A stretch of DNA of 64,000 bases from assembly GCF_000331995.1 (NCBI RefSeq), contig NC_020134.1, positions 2,640,627 through 2,704,626 on the forward strand, written 5' to 3'. Source of the stretch: Thermoclostridium stercorarium subsp. stercorarium DSM 8532 (GTDB lineage: Bacteria; Bacillota; Clostridia; DSM-8532). This document shows positions 52,601-61,257 of the stretch, piece after piece; the first letter of the stretch is position 1; every line of letters starts with the position of its first letter. The translations under genes were made by a program, and so were the position numbers. Below the pieces are notes generated by a model that saw only the letters and a list, made by a program, of their open reading frames with translations, did no database searches and had not been told where the DNA came from.

Positions 52601-53786
52601 AGACACCAGCACAGTATATGTAAGCCTGGCTGATTATGTAAAAGTAGAAGACCCGCAAAAAGAGTATTCAGTTAAAACAAATATCAGACCGAATTCAGGC
52701 AGGGCAGTAAACGTCAACTTTGTCGTCAGGGACGGGGATTACCTGTCAGAGAAGGTAACCACCATCCGTTTTGACATGGAAACGGTAACAGCGCTGGATG
52801 AAACGCCGCCGAGTTTTAGCGTAGCCTTTATCAATGACGCAATGACGAAAATTTACATTTACTGCATCTATGAAAAACTTGATTTGAAGAGCGCACCCGA
52901 CGCAGACGCGTTCAGCCTCACTGACAAGAATGGCAACCCAAACGGAAAGGTAACCGGCGTAGCTCTTTATAATGTTCCCGATGCAGGACATTACTATGTT
53001 GAGTCATGGATCGAACTTACAGTAAGCGAAATAGCAAATCCGGATGATTTAACGGTTTGGTACACCGCTCAAGCCGACCGGCTGAAGGATGCAAGCGGCA
53101 ATGCTGCAAAGGATTTCAAACTTACGGTAACATCGGCCGATATGTCCATAACAAATGTTTACGTGAATGTCGCAGCCGGAATAATGATGGTTGAAATCAG
53201 TCCTCTGATCAATCTTCTTGAAAAGGGCATTCCCACCGAGCATATTGCCGTTACCAACAACGGAGTTCCGGTAGATATAATATCCGCCGGACCAACCTAC
53301 AGCATACACGATATGAGGTTATACTACACCTTTACTCCTGTTGAGACAGAAAATCTGAATTTCGAAGTGGTGTATAACCCCGAAACAGGTACAAAAGACC
53401 TGGCGTTTGACGATGTTTCAGGGCCAATTGCCTTCAAGGGCGAGATTCAGTATATACCTGTAATAGATACATCAAACGTAAAAGCAGTTTATGATTCAGA
53501 AGAACATGAAATTATTCTGACATTTGACGAAGATGTGCAAATTAGCAAACTAAGCTGCAACTGCGCATACGTCCTTAATGTCAACGGAACCGAGTACCGG
53601 CTGCGCGGATGGAATAACTCCATTCAAAACAATAATCAGATACGAATAACAGTAGGAAATCATGTTCCGGAATTGAGCGGAAATGTTACGATTACCTATG
53701 ATCCGCTGCACAATGACGACGGCATTGAGGACATGGCCGGCGCAAAAATCGGCAAATTCGGCCCGATACCTGTAGAAATTAAATAA
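49638..53786 (+). CDS. Large S-layer-homology surface protein with Ig-like domains
   Basis: A 1382-residue secreted protein. It has a signal peptide (about 1-28), then three SLH repeats (about 50-220, for example LNGHWAKSTIEEWIRLGLLK) that hold it on the wall polymer. A beta-helix-like part (about 240-330, NTIVNGNLQIAGSV) and a Ser/Asp-rich linker (about 445-485) follow. Then come Ig-like domains of Big_4 and Big_3 type (490-690), an InlB B-repeat-like domain (GYEFLGWYENAEGTG, about 745-820), an atypical Ig-like domain (about 825-920), and two or more further beta domains. The domain names are from sequence pattern only. It probably presents binding domains outside the cell; the ligand is unknown. 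It has AAGGAGG upstream and its own terminator. Confidence 0.9.
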   Translation: MRQHVNRLISLALIIVLVLGMGINALGEELNESSTYSVPSGTDGSAGANALSELNGHWAKSTIEEWIRLGLLKGDSNGKYYPDRAVTRAEFMAMVNRVMNYTQPGESIENYTDISPDKWYYNDCAIALEAGYIIGTSETELSPEAPITREQAITIVARIKGIDQSADMSALSLATDSAAVSSWAKSAVAAAINEGFVTGSNGMINPAGMITRSEAIVLLDRIRTDTRVYYFANEYGPETGTDTVNNVIIAGPGVSLKNTIVNGNLQIAGSVGDGDAYLNNVTVHGDLIVNGGGKNSLYFANITVEGGIVVRRDDAGAVRIVVSGKSNVNAVVLQSGAILVAQDLADGNIKEVIIPADYLGGSPVEFIGNFSSITSSFPGLEILLTRATVENMNLNAGATITGTEGSVVKNANISKEAGKQTTMNISPVNISGEGAADASISGKSATPTPVPSKPSSSAGSGSSSSRDDDSSSDDSSSSETYPYIVSVPTVTETVYHNQPYTLPQKVAVNLSNGNTALLAVTWEASTVSTEKCGTFSFSGTLTLVSGIRNPNNLKAQLLLTVEPTVEKITIYRQPNKVDYYLGEELDITGLAVKVHYSDNSEAEAENITLANISGYDPNSPGEQTITVTLNGKTATFKVYVYEKPSGILKAVYSDNLSPVVLPNGASSDDIMRELPQTVQVAVYQNQQEYLQSFVKISWNRESFIYDPAKKTRQEFVAKGKAVLPDTLTNPDNISLDIALGVTVDSAKFKVYFNLNGHGEKEIEPQIVEYGSKANKPKDPVSSGYEFLGWYENAEGTGDPFDFDNTVIENDVTLYAKWKAVFDLNVVKEQLTFDRIRGNNENHQSIVSDLNLISSMDEYPGITVSWKSSNPAYLTDDGKVTRPGPDQDDVIVILTATISDGSNSVTKDFELVVRKQGIENVTIGFIDPYFVSGYPMATVEDGQIVIKFRLNKKADVYITVDNVNANNWKSSVTGVLHGHATETIDSTREDTSTVYVSLADYVKVEDPQKEYSVKTNIRPNSGRAVNVNFVVRDGDYLSEKVTTIRFDMETVTALDETPPSFSVAFINDAMTKIYIYCIYEKLDLKSAPDADAFSLTDKNGNPNGKVTGVALYNVPDAGHYYVESWIELTVSEIANPDDLTVWYTAQADRLKDASGNAAKDFKLTVTSADMSITNVYVNVAAGIMMVEISPLINLLEKGIPTEHIAVTNNGVPVDIISAGPTYSIHDMRLYYTFTPVETENLNFEVVYNPETGTKDLAFDDVSGPIAFKGEIQYIPVIDTSNVKAVYDSEEHEIILTFDEDVQISKLSCNCAYVLNVNGTEYRLRGWNNSIQNNNQIRITVGNHVPELSGNVTITYDPLHNDDGIEDMAGAKIGKFGPIPVEIK

Positions 53787-53804
53787 TCCGCCAATAAATC
53801 AAAA

Positions 53805-53840
53805 ACAGAGACGGACGGGGAAACCCGTCCGTTCTGTTTT
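53805..53840 (+). terminator. Terminator after the SLH gene
   Basis: ACGGACGGG (53811-53819) pairs with CCCGTCCGT (53824-53832), with an outer ACAG/CTGT pairing and TTTT after it. Confidence 0.85.
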
Positions 53841-53961
53841 CGCGATTTATCACGATTTCCGGACCGGGCGAAACTTCGCATCAGGAACGTTAGCAGCCAA
53901 AACGGCTTTTCGGGCAATTCGGAAACATGAGTATATGCCGCCGTTTTAACAGCACCGGGCG

Positions 53962-53989
53962 TTGCACAATATATCCATCATGGTACAAT
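53962..53989 (+). promoter_or_regulatory. Putative promoter of the GH88 gene
   Basis: TTGCAC (53962-53967), 16 bases, then TACAAT (53984-53989), about 30 bases before the start codon. Confidence 0.5.
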
Positions 53990-54026
53990 AATTGTTATAA
54001 AAAAAGTTAACCAGGGAGTGAACGGT

Positions 54027-55166
54027 ATGATTGAAATTTCCGCACAGGACAGGGAATGGCTTGAGTCCGTATGGAAAAAAATATGTTCCAAAATGAGCAA
54101 GGTTGTTGACAATGTCGGGGACAAAATACCTTATACCACGATCGGCGGCAGGTTTGATGACAAATTTGAAGAAGACCCCGCATGGTGGACGAACGGTTTC
54201 TGGCCGGGCATAATGTGGCTTATGTACATGGGGACAAAGGACGAAAAATACAGGGAAAAAGCCGAAAAGGCAGAACTGCGTCTCGATAAGGTTCTTTTCG
54301 GTCTTGACGGAAGTTTTGAAGGGCTGCATCATGACGTAGGTTTCATGTGGCATATATCAAGCGTCGCAAACTATAGAATCACAGGTAATCCCCAGTCCAG
54401 GATCAGGGGACTTATCGCCGCAAACCATCTTGCGTCCAGGTTTAACATAAACGGCAGGTTTATAACCGCCTGGAACGGCAAAGATCGGGAAGGATGGTCG
54501 ATAATAGACACAATGATGAACCTTCCCCTCCTGTACTGGGCTTCGGAAGAAACGGGATACAGCCGTTACCGCCGCATAGCGGAAGCCCATGCAGACAAGA
54601 CAGCCGAAAACGTTGTTCGTCCCGACGGTTCTGTAGTCCATATTATCGAATATGACATTGATACGGGGGAAGTTATAAGGACTTACGGGGGACAGGGTTA
54701 TGGTGTAGGTTCGTCATGGTCAAGAGGGCAGAGCTGGGCAATTTATGGATTCGCGCTGTCCTATATACATACCCGAAAAAACCTTTATCTCGATATTGCA
54801 AAACGTGTGGCTCATTATTTCATTTCATGCATTCAGGATAATAATTACATACCGGCAATAGATTTCAGAAGTCCCGAAAGCCCTGTATATATAGATACTA
54901 CCGCAGGAGCCATTGCAGCCAGCGGAATGATTGAAATTTCAAAACACGTTCCGGAATATGAAAAAAAGACATATTTTAGCTCAGCGCTGAAAATTCTGAG
55001 AGCGCTGGAAAAAGAACACTGCAGCTGGTCCGATGCGACCGATTCCATTTTGCAGAACGGCTCGGAGGCATACAGCGGCGGAATACATAAAAGTATCATT
55101 TACGGTGATTTCTTTTTCATAGAGGCAATTATGAAACTGAAAGAATTGGGAATACTTCTGTGGTAA
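54027..55166 (+). CDS. GH88-family unsaturated glucuronyl hydrolase
   Basis: GH88 enzymes remove unsaturated uronic acids left by polysaccharide lyases. The 379-residue product has WWTNGFWPGIMWLMYMGT, the catalytic Asp region LHHDVGFMWHIS, GSSWSRGQSWAIYGFALSYI and DTTAGAIAASGMIEIS. There is no signal peptide, so it acts in the cytoplasm on imported fragments. The start is ATG 54027, with GGGAG nine bases upstream; a GTG at 54018 is too close. No lyase or transporter gene is adjacent, so its sugar is unknown. Confidence 0.92.
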   Translation: MIEISAQDREWLESVWKKICSKMSKVVDNVGDKIPYTTIGGRFDDKFEEDPAWWTNGFWPGIMWLMYMGTKDEKYREKAEKAELRLDKVLFGLDGSFEGLHHDVGFMWHISSVANYRITGNPQSRIRGLIAANHLASRFNINGRFITAWNGKDREGWSIIDTMMNLPLLYWASEETGYSRYRRIAEAHADKTAENVVRPDGSVVHIIEYDIDTGEVIRTYGGQGYGVGSSWSRGQSWAIYGFALSYIHTRKNLYLDIAKRVAHYFISCIQDNNYIPAIDFRSPESPVYIDTTAGAIAASGMIEISKHVPEYEKKTYFSSALKILRALEKEHCSWSDATDSILQNGSEAYSGGIHKSIIYGDFFFIEAIMKLKELGILLW

Positions 55167-55181
55167 AGTTTTCAGAGCGGA

Positions 55182-55208
55182 AAGAGAGCCTTAATGGCTC
55201 TCTTTTCA
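55182..55208. terminator. Terminator hairpin shared by GH88 and spoVT
   Basis: AAAGAGAGCC (55182-55191) pairs with GGCTCTCTTT (55197-55206), loop TTAAT. It overlaps the spoVT stop codon. The T tail is short. Confidence 0.65.
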
Positions 55209-55757
55209 CTGTTCCATATGCTTCCCCAGAAAACTTGCAGCTGACTGTGCAAGTTTGGTTTCCACATCTCCCATTTTCGCATTGGGATCGGTTGATAAAA
55301 TAATTACCGCTCCGATAGGATCACCTTCCGAAATTATAGGGGCAATAACCTGGGATGTATATTTGTCAGACGGGTCATCGCTTAAAATCGGAACCCTGGC
55401 TGAGTCGGCAGAAGGCGCAACAAATATGGTTTTGGATTCTATTATTTTCTCCAGCTCACTGCTTAACTGCTTTTCAAGGAATTCCTTTTTTGGCGCACCT
55501 GATACGGCAATTATTGAATCCCTGTCGGCAACGCAAATTATATGTCCGCTTGTATTATGCAGGGACTCAGCATAATCCGACGCAAAATCACCTAACTCTC
55601 CGATAGGTGAGTATTTCTTCAGGATAACTTCTCCTTCACGATCGGTAAATATTTCCAATGGATCGCCTTCACGTATTCTTAATGTCCGTCTGATTTCCTT
55701 GGGAATTACCACACGTCCTAAATCATCGATTCTTCTCACGATGCCTGTCGCCTTCAA
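55206..55757 (-). CDS. spoVT: Stage V sporulation protein T
   Basis: SpoVT is a transcription factor that adjusts sigma-G-dependent genes in the forespore. The 183-residue product has an AbrB-type DNA-binding domain (MKATGIVRRIDDLGRVVIPK, residues 1-50) and a GAF-like C-terminal domain (55-180). The start is TTG 55757, with AAAGGAGG eight bases upstream. The promoter at 55796-55825 matches sigma-G. It lies between the PpiC-type gene and the GH88 gene, a usual position near mfd in this group. Confidence 0.95.
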   Translation of the reverse strand: MKATGIVRRIDDLGRVVIPKEIRRTLRIREGDPLEIFTDREGEVILKKYSPIGELGDFASDYAESLHNTSGHIICVADRDSIIAVSGAPKKEFLEKQLSSELEKIIESKTIFVAPSADSARVPILSDDPSDKYTSQVIAPIISEGDPIGAVIILSTDPNAKMGDVETKLAQSAASFLGKHMEQ

Positions 55758-55795
55758 GGTCTGTGCCTCCTTTCAATTTAAGAATCTTACACTCA

Positions 55796-55825
55796 TATTA
55801 TGAATAGTTCCTGTAGTTTTTATGC
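55796..55825 (-). promoter_or_regulatory. Sigma-G/F-type promoter of spoVT
   Basis: On the minus strand GCATA (55825-55821), 18 bases, then CATAATA (55802-55796), an exact match to the B. subtilis sigma-G pattern GHATR-N18-CATNHTA. It is 39 bases upstream of the spoVT start codon. Confidence 0.75.
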
Positions 55826-55895
55826 AAACATACCAAATATAAAAGGTTTAATCCAAAAGGAGGCACGAATTGAAAGACATGTTAGAATATACGGT

Positions 55896-56930
55896 TCATT
55901 TTTCAAAAACTTTCCTGGTCACGCTGTTCAGTGTTTTTTCATTTTTAATCAGATTAAAGTAAGGATCATTCAGCCAATCCTTTACCTGGTTCTGATAATA
56001 CTCATTAAGCTTTTTGGCTTTTAGCTCACTTCTGGCAAGTTCCTTTTTATCCTCAAAATCGCTTCTGTTTTCAAGCCTTATGACATAATATCCCGTTTCG
56101 GTCTGAACAATACCCAAATCCCCGATTCTGGCGCCGAACGCCCAGTCTTTTACTTCCTGGGGATGGGATTCGGAAGAATATTTAAAGGTATATGTTCCGT
56201 CACTTTCATTTACGCCGGGATCCTCGGAATATTCCTTAACAAGCGAAGCCATATCGGTTCCCTGTCTGATTTTTTCCAGAATTTCTTCCGCAAGCTTCCG
56301 TTTTTCGGCTTTCTGTCCACTATCCATATTTTCATCAGCAGAGACAAAAATATACGTCACCGTTACATCGTCAAGATTTTTTCTGTTTTCGTTGTAGTAT
56401 TGTTCAGCCTCTTCATCGGTAACGGTTACGGCATCGCTGTGTTTCTGCATGTAATCATAAGCAAACCTGCTCACAAGCTGCGACTTTACCATTACATCCT
56501 TAAACTGGCGAATACTGATTCCCAGCTTATTTTTTACATAATCTCTGTTTTCTTCATTTTTCAGCCAGTTGTTTAAATTTTGATTGATTTCCTTTCGTTC
56601 GGCGTCGGATAATTTAAAGTTTGCTTCTTTTGCCTTTATCAGCTGTACCTTGAATTCCTTTGCAATCTCCAAAGCCTGGTTCATTACGATTGCGACGGGA
56701 TCCTCACCGTCAACGGTGTTCGTCCAAAGCTCCTTTTTCTCCTCTTCATCATTCACACCGGCTTCGGACTCGGTAACCCGCTTTTGCGTGTTGAGAAAAA
56801 AAACATACTCGTAATTCATTATTTTCTGCCCGCCGACTTTGGCTACATAACTTCGTGAATCCAGTATAAAATAAAGAACACCCGCTGCAAAAACAACAAC
56901 AATCAGTATAATAATCAATGCCTTTTTCAT
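55896..56930 (-). CDS. PpiC-type peptidylprolyl isomerase, membrane-anchored foldase
   Basis: This 344-residue protein has an N-terminal membrane anchor (about residues 3-24) without a lipobox, a SurA-like helical part, and a parvulin domain (about 190-290; DVTVTYIFVSADENMDS, EYSEDPGVNESDGTYTF, QTETGYYVIRLENR). It helps fold exported proteins outside the membrane, like PrsA. It lies next to mfd on the same strand (gap 86 bases). It resembles the PrsA/SurA group but lacks the lipid-anchor cysteine of classical PrsA. Confidence 0.88.
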   Translation of the reverse strand: MKKALIIILIVVVFAAGVLYFILDSRSYVAKVGGQKIMNYEYVFFLNTQKRVTESEAGVNDEEEKKELWTNTVDGEDPVAIVMNQALEIAKEFKVQLIKAKEANFKLSDAERKEINQNLNNWLKNEENRDYVKNKLGISIRQFKDVMVKSQLVSRFAYDYMQKHSDAVTVTDEEAEQYYNENRKNLDDVTVTYIFVSADENMDSGQKAEKRKLAEEILEKIRQGTDMASLVKEYSEDPGVNESDGTYTFKYSSESHPQEVKDWAFGARIGDLGIVQTETGYYVIRLENRSDFEDKKELARSELKAKKLNEYYQNQVKDWLNDPYFNLIKNEKTLNSVTRKVFEK

Positions 56931-57016
56931 TATTGATCCCCTTTTTTGTGAGGCGTGAATATAAAATTGACGACAACAAACGCAGCTCCGCCGGACACTT
57001 TAATTATAATCAATTA

Positions 57017-60000
57017 TTACCCTGACTGCAATTTTTGAACCCTCTGTAACAGAATCTTAATATTGTCGAGCATCTCCGAAGGGCTCAGTCCCTTCACTTT
57101 GTACGAAAGATAGGGGTTCTTTCCCGCCGAGAACATAATCCTTCCTTTTTCTTCATGCACAAGCCTTGACAAAAGAGGCAGCGGAAGCGCGTTTTGCTCC
57201 TTAAAATACATCAGTACCGTATCGTCCTTTTGCTTGATAACGTTAAAACCGCATTTTGCAGCGAGTTTTCTTATCAAAACAATCTTAATAAGGTTTGAGG
57301 CCTCTTCGGGAACATCGCCGAACCTGTCAAGGAGTTCGTCATAGACATCTATGGCCTCTTCTTCGTTTTCCACTGCAGATATGGTTTTATACATATCCAG
57401 CCTTGCCTGCTCGTCGGGTATATACTGCGAATCCAGATATGCGCTAATCTTAAGGTCGACGTTTACCTCAATATCCTCTTGAGGAACTGCTTCGCCCTTC
57501 AGTTCCTTTATTGTCTCTTCCAGAAGCCTTACATAAGTGTCATAGCCCACTGCTTCCATATGCCCGTGCTGCTCGGGCCCCAGAAGGTTTCCGGCACCCC
57601 TTATCTGCAAATCCCGCATGGCTATTTTAAATCCCGATCCGAACTCGGTGAATTCGCGGATGGCTTTGAGCCTTTTTTCCGCGGTTTCGTTCAGCACTTT
57701 GTCCCTTTTGTACGTCAAATATGCGTAGGCCAGACGGTTTGAACGCCCCACCCTGCCCCTGAGCTGATAAAGTTGGGCAAGGCCAAGCCTGTCGGCATCT
57801 TCCACTATTATTGTATTAACATTCGGCATATCTATTCCCGATTCAATGATAGTAGTGCAGACCAATACGTCAAACTCCCGGTTTATAAAAGAAGTTATTA
57901 TTTTTTCCAGTTGTCTTTCATTCATCTGCCCGTGGGCATACCCCACGCGTACCTGCCCGCCGAGCATCTCCTGCAGGCTCACAGCCTTTGCCTGAATGCC
58001 CTTCACCCTGTTATAAAGATAAAATACCTGTCCGTCTCTTGCGATTTCCCTTCTTATGGCGTCTGCGATCACATCTTCGTTATATTCAAGAACATAGGTC
58101 TGAACAGGATAACGGTGCTCCGGCGGCTGTTCTATTATGCTTATATCCCTTATTCCGGTAAGCGACATATGCAATGTTCTTGGTATTGGTGTAGCGGACA
58201 GGGTAAGGATATCCACCCTCGGATACATCCTTTTTATTTTCTCTTTCTGTTCAACGCCAAATCTGTGTTCCTCGTCAATCACCAAAAGTCCCAGGTCCTT
58301 AAAGCGCACCTCTTTGTTGAACAGTTTATGGGTGCCTATTATAACGTCTATTTTTCCGGCTTTTAAGTCCCTGATAATCCTTTTCTGCTCGCTTTCGGTC
58401 CGGAAACGACTCAGCATTTCCACCGTTATCGGGAACTGGGCAAACCGTTTTTTGAAATTCTCATAATGCTGGGCAGCCAAAACCGTTGTAGGAACCAGAA
58501 ATGCCGACTGTTTTCCGTCCATTGCCGCTTTAAAGACGGCCCGCAGCGCCACTTCGGTCTTTCCATAACCCACATCCCCGCAAAGCAGGCGATCCATCGG
58601 CTTTTTGGATTCCATATCAGACTTTATTTCTTCGGTGCATCTCAGCTGATCTTCGGTTTCTTCCCACTCAAAAGCCTCTTCAAACTGTTTCTGCCAGACG
58701 GTATCGGGCGAAAAGGCATACCCTTCCATTGACGCCCGCTCGGCCTCCAGGCGTATCAGTTCCTCCGCAAGCTCTTTCAGCGCTTCCTTGACTTTTTTCT
58801 TTTGCCTTGTCCATTCGGCCCCGCCCAGTTTATTTATTTTAGGCGCTTTTCCTTCGGTACCGATGTATTTCTGAATCAGATCCAGCTGGGTTATGGGAAT
58901 GTACAGAAATCCCCCGTCACGGTATTCAATTTTCAGATATTCGCTTTTAACCCCTTCAACGGTAAGGCTTTCTATTCCCTTGTAAACTCCTATTCCGTGA
59001 ACCTGATGTACAACATAATCCCCCACCGTAAGATCGGTGAACACGTCTATTTTTTTCCCGGTTTTGTGCTGATGAGCAGCCCTTTTTTTCTTGCCCGCAA
59101 CAATGTCGCTTTCACACAGCACAGCCCATTTTATTTCAGGATACACAAAACCGTTTTTAAGCTGCCCGGTTTTTATAACGACGCATGGCGTGTCGTCCTT
59201 TGGATATTCCGAATAGACCCTGATGCCGTTTTCTTCAAGGAAATTTTTCAGACCTTCCTTTCTCTGGTCCGACATGGCCTGTATCGTTATCTGGTATCCC
59301 TTTTCAAGCCATGCCTTTATGTCCTTTTTAAGTTCATCTATACGGCCTGCATAGGACACGGTATTGTTTCCGTAAAGCGAATATTGCTTTTTGACTTCTG
59401 TAAGGGTTTCACCTTCATCCAAGCTGTTCAGGTAAACGGTTTGAAACCGGGCAAACCGCCCGGGCAAATCTTCGGGATCGGAATACATTAAAAAGGAACC
59501 GGGCAAAAGCATGCCTTTGTCCAAAAGAACCTCACACTGGTTGTGATATTCTTCAACCACATTCTTTAATCTCTGCCTCAACCTGGCCACATCTTCAACG
59601 AACAATAATGAATCCCTGCCGACATAATCAAGCAGGCTATGATTTTCGTCGTAAAAATAAGGAATGAACTTGTCAATACCGGCGAAATATTCGGCATTTT
59701 CCAGCTTTTCTATATAGTTTTCAAAATTCTTATTAAGAGAATTAACAAGATCCTTGTCATCAGTCCGGGAGACCACCTCTCGAAGTTCACGCCGTATTCT
59801 GCCGGCTGCTTTCAAAGCCTGTTCTTTCGATAAAATGAACTCCTTAGCGGGAAGTATTTCAACCCTGTCAATGCCCTGAACCGATCTCTGACTTTCTGGA
59901 TCGAAAACACGTATGGAATCAATTTCAATATCAAAAAGCTCAATTCTTACCGGTTCCCGCATCTGTATCGGAAATATGTCAATTATACCGCCTCTGACCG

Positions 60001-60511
60001 CGAACTGTCCTGAACCTTCCACTTCGTTTTCCCGTTCATACCCCAGCCTCGCAAGATCGGAAATAAGTTTTTCCAAATCCACCGTATCACCGGTTTTAAA
60101 GGACAATCTGCAAGCCGCAAACTCTTCAGGGGGCATAAAAATGTCGATGAGCGACTCACAGGAAAGCACAGCAATATCAAAGTCCTGCCTCAGAAGGCAA
60201 TCGAGAATTTCAATTCTCTGGTACGCCTGATCATAGCTTTTGGCTTCCACATCATACAGCATTTTTTCCCTGAACGGGAAATACAGCACTTTGCCCGCCG
60301 CCATACCGCTGAAACTCTCCAGGGCATTACGCGCCTGCAAATCATTGGCGGCAATATACAAAGCCTTTCTGCCGGCCTTCGCTATAACCGAATAAATAAA
60401 GTGATGCCGTTGGGTCTCGGTCAGGCCGTTGAGTGAAATACTGTAACCGTTGGAAATATCGGAGATTATGTTCCGAAACTTTTCCCAGTTATCAAACCTG
60501 ATACTGTTCAT
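57017..60511 (-). CDS. mfd: Transcription-repair coupling factor
   Basis: Mfd removes RNA polymerase stalled at DNA damage and recruits UvrA. The 1164-residue product contains the UvrB-like N-terminal module (GGIIDIFPIQMREPVRIELF), the RNA-polymerase-interacting domain (YVVHQVHGIGVYKGIESL), and helicase motifs: Walker A LCGDVGYGKTEVALRA, DEEH in LLVIDEEHRFGVEQ, SATPIPRTL, and QLRGRVGRS. The C-terminal domain follows. It starts 11 bases after pth and likely shares its transcript. Confidence 0.97.
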   Translation of the reverse strand: MNSIRFDNWEKFRNIISDISNGYSISLNGLTETQRHHFIYSVIAKAGRKALYIAANDLQARNALESFSGMAAGKVLYFPFREKMLYDVEAKSYDQAYQRIEILDCLLRQDFDIAVLSCESLIDIFMPPEEFAACRLSFKTGDTVDLEKLISDLARLGYERENEVEGSGQFAVRGGIIDIFPIQMREPVRIELFDIEIDSIRVFDPESQRSVQGIDRVEILPAKEFILSKEQALKAAGRIRRELREVVSRTDDKDLVNSLNKNFENYIEKLENAEYFAGIDKFIPYFYDENHSLLDYVGRDSLLFVEDVARLRQRLKNVVEEYHNQCEVLLDKGMLLPGSFLMYSDPEDLPGRFARFQTVYLNSLDEGETLTEVKKQYSLYGNNTVSYAGRIDELKKDIKAWLEKGYQITIQAMSDQRKEGLKNFLEENGIRVYSEYPKDDTPCVVIKTGQLKNGFVYPEIKWAVLCESDIVAGKKKRAAHQHKTGKKIDVFTDLTVGDYVVHQVHGIGVYKGIESLTVEGVKSEYLKIEYRDGGFLYIPITQLDLIQKYIGTEGKAPKINKLGGAEWTRQKKKVKEALKELAEELIRLEAERASMEGYAFSPDTVWQKQFEEAFEWEETEDQLRCTEEIKSDMESKKPMDRLLCGDVGYGKTEVALRAVFKAAMDGKQSAFLVPTTVLAAQHYENFKKRFAQFPITVEMLSRFRTESEQKRIIRDLKAGKIDVIIGTHKLFNKEVRFKDLGLLVIDEEHRFGVEQKEKIKRMYPRVDILTLSATPIPRTLHMSLTGIRDISIIEQPPEHRYPVQTYVLEYNEDVIADAIRREIARDGQVFYLYNRVKGIQAKAVSLQEMLGGQVRVGYAHGQMNERQLEKIITSFINREFDVLVCTTIIESGIDMPNVNTIIVEDADRLGLAQLYQLRGRVGRSNRLAYAYLTYKRDKVLNETAEKRLKAIREFTEFGSGFKIAMRDLQIRGAGNLLGPEQHGHMEAVGYDTYVRLLEETIKELKGEAVPQEDIEVNVDLKISAYLDSQYIPDEQARLDMYKTISAVENEEEAIDVYDELLDRFGDVPEEASNLIKIVLIRKLAAKCGFNVIKQKDDTVLMYFKEQNALPLPLLSRLVHEEKGRIMFSAGKNPYLSYKVKGLSPSEMLDNIKILLQRVQKLQSG

Positions 60512-60522
60512 CAGTTACAACC

Positions 60523-61098
60523 TCAAACCCTGTTTATTTTTCCGTTGAATTTACTCATGGCCATATCAACTCCGCTGACAATTATTTCCCGGACCGATAA
60601 GGCCACCCTTTTTATAACCTCGGTCATTATTTCCCGCTCATCGTCATTTAATTTACCCAGAACATAAGAAACCAAATCCTGCTGCGGGCCGGGCTTGCCG
60701 ATACCTATCCTTATTCTCGGAAAATCTTCGGATTCCAGATGATACAGAATTGAGCGCATACCGTTATGGGTACCTGCGCTTCCCCTTGAACGGATTCGTA
60801 TCGTGCCCAAATCAAGATCAATATCATCATATATTACAACAAGCCTGTCAAGACTCAGATTAAAGTAATCCACAATTTCCCTCAGCGATTCTCCGCTGTT
60901 GTTCATATAAGTCTGAGGCTTTACAAGCATCACCTTTTCGCCTTCAATAAAACCTTCCCCAACCAGGGCTTTGAATTTCGCCTTTGCAACAGGTATATTA
61001 TAAAGCACTGAAAGGTAATCAATGCATTCAAATCCAACATTATGCCTTGTCCAATCATATTGTTTTCCCGGGTTTCCGAGTCCGGCAAAAACGAACAT
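60523..61098 (-). CDS. pth: Peptidyl-tRNA hydrolase
   Basis: Pth frees tRNA from stalled peptides. The 191-residue product begins MFVFAGLGNPGKQYDWTRHN with the catalytic His, has KPQTYMNNSGESL, IYDDIDLDLG and GSAGTHNGMRSI. The ATG at 61098 has GGAGGATG just upstream. It is upstream of mfd. Confidence 0.96.
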   Translation of the reverse strand: MFVFAGLGNPGKQYDWTRHNVGFECIDYLSVLYNIPVAKAKFKALVGEGFIEGEKVMLVKPQTYMNNSGESLREIVDYFNLSLDRLVVIYDDIDLDLGTIRIRSRGSAGTHNGMRSILYHLESEDFPRIRIGIGKPGPQQDLVSYVLGKLNDDEREIMTEVIKRVALSVREIIVSGVDMAMSKFNGKINRV

Positions 61099-61157
61099 CC
61101 GGCATCCTCCTTTTTACTATTTGAGTATACCATAGCTTTACGATTTTGTAATACGAT

Positions 61158-61190
61158 AAAAAAATCAACGGGACACAATCAACCCGTTGA
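61158..61190 (-). terminator. Terminator of prs
   Basis: TCAACGGG (61165-61172) pairs with CCCGTTGA (61183-61190). On the minus strand seven T follow. Next to it, TTCTGTATGAG is repeated twice (61192-61202, 61204-61214), of no known meaning. Confidence 0.85.
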
Positions 61191-61257
61191 CTTCTGTATG
61201 AGTTTCTGTATGAGAAAAAACTTGCATTCCTGCCTCATTAAATTATTATAGCCCTGC

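Noticed and set aside
61192-61214. CRISPR-like or iteron repeat
   Set aside because: Only two copies of an 11-bp unit one base apart; no spacers, no Cas genes, no replication gene.
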